A DNA stretch of 64,000 nucleotides. Origin: Neoscytalidium dimidiatum. Lineage: Eukaryota > Ascomycota > Dothideomycetes > Botryosphaeriales > Botryosphaeriaceae. Positions 59,684 through 64,000 of this stretch are shown here, piece after piece. The stretch's first letter is position 1. Every line of letters starts with the position of its first letter. The notes beneath the pieces are model-generated. The model saw only the letters and a program-made list of their open reading frames with translations. It was not told the origin of the DNA and ran no database searches. Both the position numbers and the translations under genes were made by a program. Where the stretch lies: assembly GCA_037367355.1 (NCBI GenBank), contig CM074706.1, forward strand, positions 1,364,001-1,428,000, written 5' to 3'.

Positions 59684-61768
59684 ATGCCTCAGCTCGAGCT
59701 GAGTGAGTTGAACATCGTTCTTTCAGTAATCGGTCTGTTCTTCACTCGTCAAGATGTATACTACATATTGCCCCCATACTGACCATCATAGGTGGTTTCT
59801 TGATACTTTTTGGTGTCATATCGTCCAAAATCAAAAACTCCTGGTATATCGGCGAGGCTCGTGAGTATCCCTTCTCGCTGCTGCTCCGAATCAACTAATG
59901 TGTAGCTTAGTCCCTGCCACTGTGATCGGTATCATACTTGGTCCAGTTGCGGCGAAGTTCATAGACTCGACAAAATGGGGGTCCGCCGAGCCCGACCAGC
60001 AAAATGAAATCACTCTCGTGAGAACATCGTCCCTTGAAAGCATGCACGTGAGCTAATCCAACGAATCAACAGAACCTGTCCAGAGTCGTCATCGGAGTGA
60101 ACGTTGTGATCGCAGGCGCTCAGCTCCCCGCGAAATATCAGCTCATTCGGTGGAAGGAGAAAGTGATTGGCATGCTGCCAGTCATGACAATCATGTGGCT
60201 CTCCACCTCGACATGTATCTACGTTACTATTCCCAATTTGACTTGGGTAGGCTTGGTCAATCGCGACGTTTAGTGGGTGGCTATGCTAATAACACTCCAG
60301 CTAGCAGCCATGGTCATCGGATCGTGCGTCGCATGCACCGACCCCGTCCTCTCTCAGTCCATCGCCAAAGGGCCCTTCGCTGAGAAATACGTCCCCCGAC
60401 ATCTCAGAGAGATCATTTCCTCCGAGGCCGGCGCGAACGATAGCTTTGCGTTCCCCTCCCTCATGCTGGCTACTTTTCTCATTCGCCATGCGGCTGCTCC
60501 GGGGAATGGCGAAGCAAACGCAGCCGCAGGAGAGGGAACAGAGCTCGTTGAGAGAGCAGAGGAAGTTGGGAGAATAGGAGGTGGAGTGGGTGTGGCGCTC
60601 AAAATGTGGCTGCTTGAAACGTGGCTCTACACGGTCCTGCTGGCCATCGTTTATGGAGTGGTCGTCGGGTATGCGAGCTGTCTGGCGCTTAAGTTCGTTC
60701 TCCGGAGGTATGTGAAGTACTTAATCTGTCTATAGCGGTCAAAAGCTTATCCCACCTAGGAGATGGATTGATACTCAACACTTGCTTCTCTTTCCCACTG
60801 TCATTGGAGTAAGTGGCACACACGCACGCCTGAGTCACTAGACTAACTGTCACCAGCTCTTCATCCTAGGCACGGCTGGCGCCATCGGCACGGAAGACCT
60901 TCTCGCCTGCTTCGCCGCGGGCAACGCTTTCAACTGGAATGGAATCTTCCTCAAGGAGTCGGAAAGCGTGGGCGACAAAGTCAATCCTACCATCTGCTCG
61001 CTTCTCAACTTTGGTGCATTTTTGTACATTGGCTCCGTCTTGCCTTGGGACGAGTTTAACTCGCCCGATGTGTCGGGGATCACGTATCCTCGGCTCCTTG
61101 CGCTAGGGGTTCTCGTTCTGGTCTTTCGCAGGATCCCGGCTACTATGCTTTCTTATAAGCTCCTTCCAAAAGTGTGCTCGAATGCTCGAGAAGCATTGTT
61201 CATGGGCTACTTCGGCCCCATAGGTGAGTACAAGTATAATTCTACACACTAGTGACTTACTAAATGATCATCCTGCAGGTATTGGAGCAATATTCTTCGC
61301 AGAGCACACCCGTCACCTCTTTCCCGAGCTTGGCGAAGGTGACGAAGAGGAGTTCAACCTAATCGCCGCACTTGCTCCTAGTAAGTTCAGATATTAATTT
61401 AAATAATAAGTTAACTGCTAACGAGTATAGCGGTGTACTGGCTTGTTCTATTCTCGATTGTTGTACATGGCCTTTCTGTGCCCGTGCTGGATTTCGTCTA
61501 TAAACGCATGTGTATCCCAACAATTGAGGACGACCAAACAGAGATACTAGCCCCATCAGGAGATTTGCCTTTCCATAATAACGGGAGATTCATGGAAAGC
61601 AAGCAGACAATTGTCACGTCGGGTCGCTTTTCAAGGTCAGAGCTCGACGAGAAAAATGTGCGAAACTTTTCATGGGGCGGAACACCAGAGCGCAAGTCGT
61701 CTTTTGATGATGATAATGAGAGCTTAAACATGTCAGAAGTCAAACAAGAGGTAAAAGAAATGGTCTGA
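59684..61768 (+). CDS. Nha1-type Na+(K+)/H+ antiporter
   Basis: Nine exons join in phase to 553 residues: 59684-59732, 59792-59860, 59911-60017, 60073-60246, 60301-60707, 60760-60808, 60857-61223, 61279-61380, 61431-61768; introns are 48-59 bp. The protein is a polytopic membrane carrier of the fungal Nha1/CPA family, exporting Na+ or K+ in exchange for protons. Family marks are TDPVL at residues 146-150 and EAGAND ending at 180, whose Asp should be the ion-binding acid, with GIILGPVAAKF before them. The soluble C-terminal tail (from about residue 465) is short for Nha1, with acidic and Ser-rich stretches (RKSSFDDDNESLNMSE). Start is the first ATG after a CT-rich leader. Exon 4/5 joining was chosen over a 27 bp intron because it keeps the family spacing (PNLTWLAAMVIGSCV). 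Confidence 0.9.
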
Positions 61769-63359
61769 TATATCCGGTTTACTCGTTTCCGCAGGGTTAG
61801 CGCTTACGTACCGTGTTGAGGCGTTCATGGTAGACACATGACGACCAGGGGCATTCTCTGCGGAGTTTTGGGCTCTACTTAGAAAGAACCAAATAAAAAG
61901 TAATAATAATGGCTGTAGAGCCGCAAAATTCGCCCTGTTCCTTACGCTGTGGTTTAAGAAATTAAGTAATACTGTCACATTACTCTAGTATATTGCAAAT
62001 CGAACGTGTGGTTCGTCGCTACTAGAAGAGCTTCACCGGATGGTAAGGATATCAATGTTGGAAAACTGACTCCCATAACCACCGTTGCGGCCGGGACAGA
62101 ACATGTTTCCGGTTCCGAGAGCGCCTAAGTTGCCGGTTCCGGCCTTCACCTCGAGGCATCCGCAAGTAGCATAATTCAAGACACGGTGTGAGGACTGTCA
62201 ATGCGAGCCAGATATCATATCTTACCGCAAGGGTCTTGGGGCTGGCAATAATATACTGCCAAAAAAAAAAATCTTTATGAATATTTACGGTTGGGCTGCA
62301 TGCTGCCAATACATGTGCCACGTTGAATGCGCCTTCGACATTTTTAACAAAGGCTTGGTTAGTCAAGTTGGCGGATGCGGTGGCTTTGCATAGCTGAACT
62401 TCAGAGACCTATGATTTGTAACTCGGAGAACTGAAAATGGCTGCACTTTATTGACTCACTACCCTCCATAATGATACCGGACCAACCTCCGTCCACGTGG
62501 CTGCACATCAGGGCGGCCAGATGGGCTGACCGACCGTATGTAGAGGGCAGGTGTCCAGTATGACTGTACCAATACGGCCAAAGGAGGAGGCTGAAGTCAG
62601 CCCACAAGCGAGGTGGCTGTCTTCGCTTTCCCGATCCGGAAAAAGGACTGTCAGATTTCGGGACACTTGACGTGCAGATCATGACGTCCATTCTCTCCTC
62701 GCAAGGCTGGCTTCAGGACGGCCACTCCCGCTGAGATAATCCTCCGGACTAAAGGGGACTAATTGTACCTAATACGAGCGAGGCCATACCGGGGTGGTTA
62801 GCGACCGTTTGGGGGCCATTTTGTCTTGTGCGTCCACAAAGCCGAAGCTCATTGGTCGAATGGCCATCACCGCCACAACTGGCCAACATTATAGGCGCCC
62901 ACGGGATAATTATGGTATCTGTCTCATCCTCAAGGATCGACATTGCTGTGGCGCATGGCCAGTAAATTTTTCCTGTTTGGGATATGTGTCACCTAAATCT
63001 TCGTCGTTGCACTACCGACTCCAGGGAATCTCTACAGCAATTCCACGCTGGATTGAAAAATCACAGATTAGAGAAAACAAAATGGGAACTCTAAGTACGT
63101 AGGCGACGAGCTACCCGGCCGCAGGATCGTCCTGAATAATGAGCCGTTAGGCAGCGCCTTCGGGAGAGTCCTCCGGGACGTCATGCCGATATAAGCCGAT
63201 GTGGCGCACCAACATACCAGCAGACATCGTGAATCTGGACAAGGCGCAGCACCACATGTGAGCCATGGGAGGGCCGAACCCAACATGTTGCCTGTTCCTG
63301 GCTCGAGAGGAGCCTCAATCAGGCAGACCGGCGTCCATTGTGTTGCAGAGGGAAATCTC
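61769..63359. other. Intergenic region between antiporter and P450
   Basis: About 1.6 kb of normal composition. An A run of 10-11 lies near 62,262. Frames of 64-104 codons on both strands show no recognisable domain. The right end should hold the P450 promoter. Confidence 0.4.
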
Positions 63360-63366
63360 TATAAAA
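63360..63366 (+). promoter_or_regulatory. Probable TATA box of the P450 gene
   Basis: TATAAAA lies 71 bp upstream of the P450 ATG, a suitable place for a fungal core promoter with a leader of about 40 bases. Confidence 0.5.
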
Positions 63367-63436
63367 CAATGCAGCACAGTTCCTGCGTGAGTACAATCAT
63401 CCCAGATAATCACTCAGTCACCAACAGATTTCCAAC

Positions 63437-64000
63437 ATGATACTCTATATACTAGCACTTAAACTTGACTGGGCCGCATGGCTCTTCCTTGTCCTAATCG
63501 TCTTGTCTGCTGCTCTTATCTACTCCTTCATCTATGAAGACAGACCATACCCTAATATCCCCATTGTGGGGCAAGTGCCCTGGGATTTCCTGAATATGAA
63601 GACGAAAGAGAGGTTCGTGCGGTACGCCAACCAAGTGATCAAGCAAGGAATGGCACAGGTACGTCCTCCCACACAACACTTCCAAACAACCCACCAGCCA
63701 ACACCCCAAAACAGTTCCAAGACCGCATCTTCCAAGTCAACGGTGCCAATGGACCCCTTATAATCCTCCCTCCCTCCTTCGCCGAGGAAATCCGTAACGA
63801 CTCACGCCTCTCCTTCACCGGCGTGATCGACCACAACTTCTTCCCGTCGTACCCAGGCCTCGAGATCTTCAACCCCATCGGCACCGGCAACGACATCCTC
63901 CAAGAAGTGGTCCGCAAGAACCTCACGCTCGCCCTCGACGGGATGACGCCGCTCCTCTCGTCGGAGATGAAGCTCGCGACGGCGAAGCTGCTGCCGGCCA
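63437..64000 (+). CDS. Cytochrome P450, N-terminal part (cut by window end)
   Basis: Exon 1 (63437-63658) and the start of exon 2 (from 63715) are joined over a 56 bp GTACGT...ACAG intron and stay open to the last base. Residues about 12-31 (AAWLFLVLIVLSAALIYSF) form the single N-terminal membrane anchor, followed by a proline-rich hinge (RPYPNIPIVGQ). Exon 2 reads QDRIFQVNGANGPLIILPPSFAEEIRN and FFPSYPGLEIF, typical of fungal ER P450s of the ent-kaurene oxidase-like and related secondary-metabolism groups. The heme-binding Cys, EXXR and I-helix lie beyond the window, so activity and substrate cannot be judged. Confidence 0.85.

Noticed and set aside
60247..60273. A 27 bp intron in the antiporter that would add a WVAMLITLQ segment
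   Set aside because: It is too short for a fungal intron, and the 54 bp alternative (60247-60300) gives the family's usual spacing between PNLT and the TDPVL motif.

Overview
The window is nuclear DNA of a filamentous ascomycete (Pezizomycotina). Three things show this: a 44 kb block mutated by RIP (repeat-induced point mutation, C to T at CpA on either strand); genes split by 45-100 bp GT-AG introns; and fungal protein families (Zn2Cys6 regulator, NACHT-type N-terminus, Nha1-type antiporter, membrane P450). The genus cannot be named from sequence alone.

Bases 1 to about 44,430 are a transposon graveyard with no intact gene. CpA and TpG are almost absent, so ATG and TGA hardly occur and former CAG, CAA and TGG codons read TAG or TAA. 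The insertions can still be peeled apart by their target-site duplications. An outer Ty3/gypsy chromovirus (C) carries in its chromodomain a second one (A, 6966-20595, TSD TAGTA), and A carries a third (B, 12873-19922, TSD ATAGG). An inverted copy of C (C') lies at the left edge and makes an 866 bp inverted repeat with C. Four Tad-like LINE copies (two near full length, two 5'-truncated, all ending in AAAT repeats), solo LTRs of three families and a fragment of A fill 21-44 kb. The innermost elements keep the most CpA/TpG, which fits fewer RIP cycles. A and B both carry a conserved antisense coiled-coil frame before the 3' LTR.

From about 44,430 ordinary sequence resumes. In order: an AAA+ ATPase (minus), a divergent NACHT_N-like protein without a P-loop (plus), a phytanoyl-CoA dioxygenase-like enzyme with a GC-AG intron (minus), a Zn2Cys6/Fungal_trans_2 regulator broken by five in-frame stops of the RIP type (plus), an unrecognised possibly decayed stretch, a DH-PH Rho guanine exchange factor (plus), a Nha1-type Na+(K+)/H+ antiporter in nine exons (plus), and the 5' part of a P450 that runs off the end (plus).

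The intact genes do not form one obvious pathway. The AAA ATPase and the NACHT_N-like gene share a 421 bp divergent promoter region next to the repeat island, a setting typical of fast-evolving accessory genes. The dioxygenase, regulator and P450 are families common in secondary metabolism, but no backbone enzyme is present and the regulator looks dead, so a cluster is not claimed. Exon boundaries come from splice signals, reading phase and family resemblance read by eye; no alignment or search was run.
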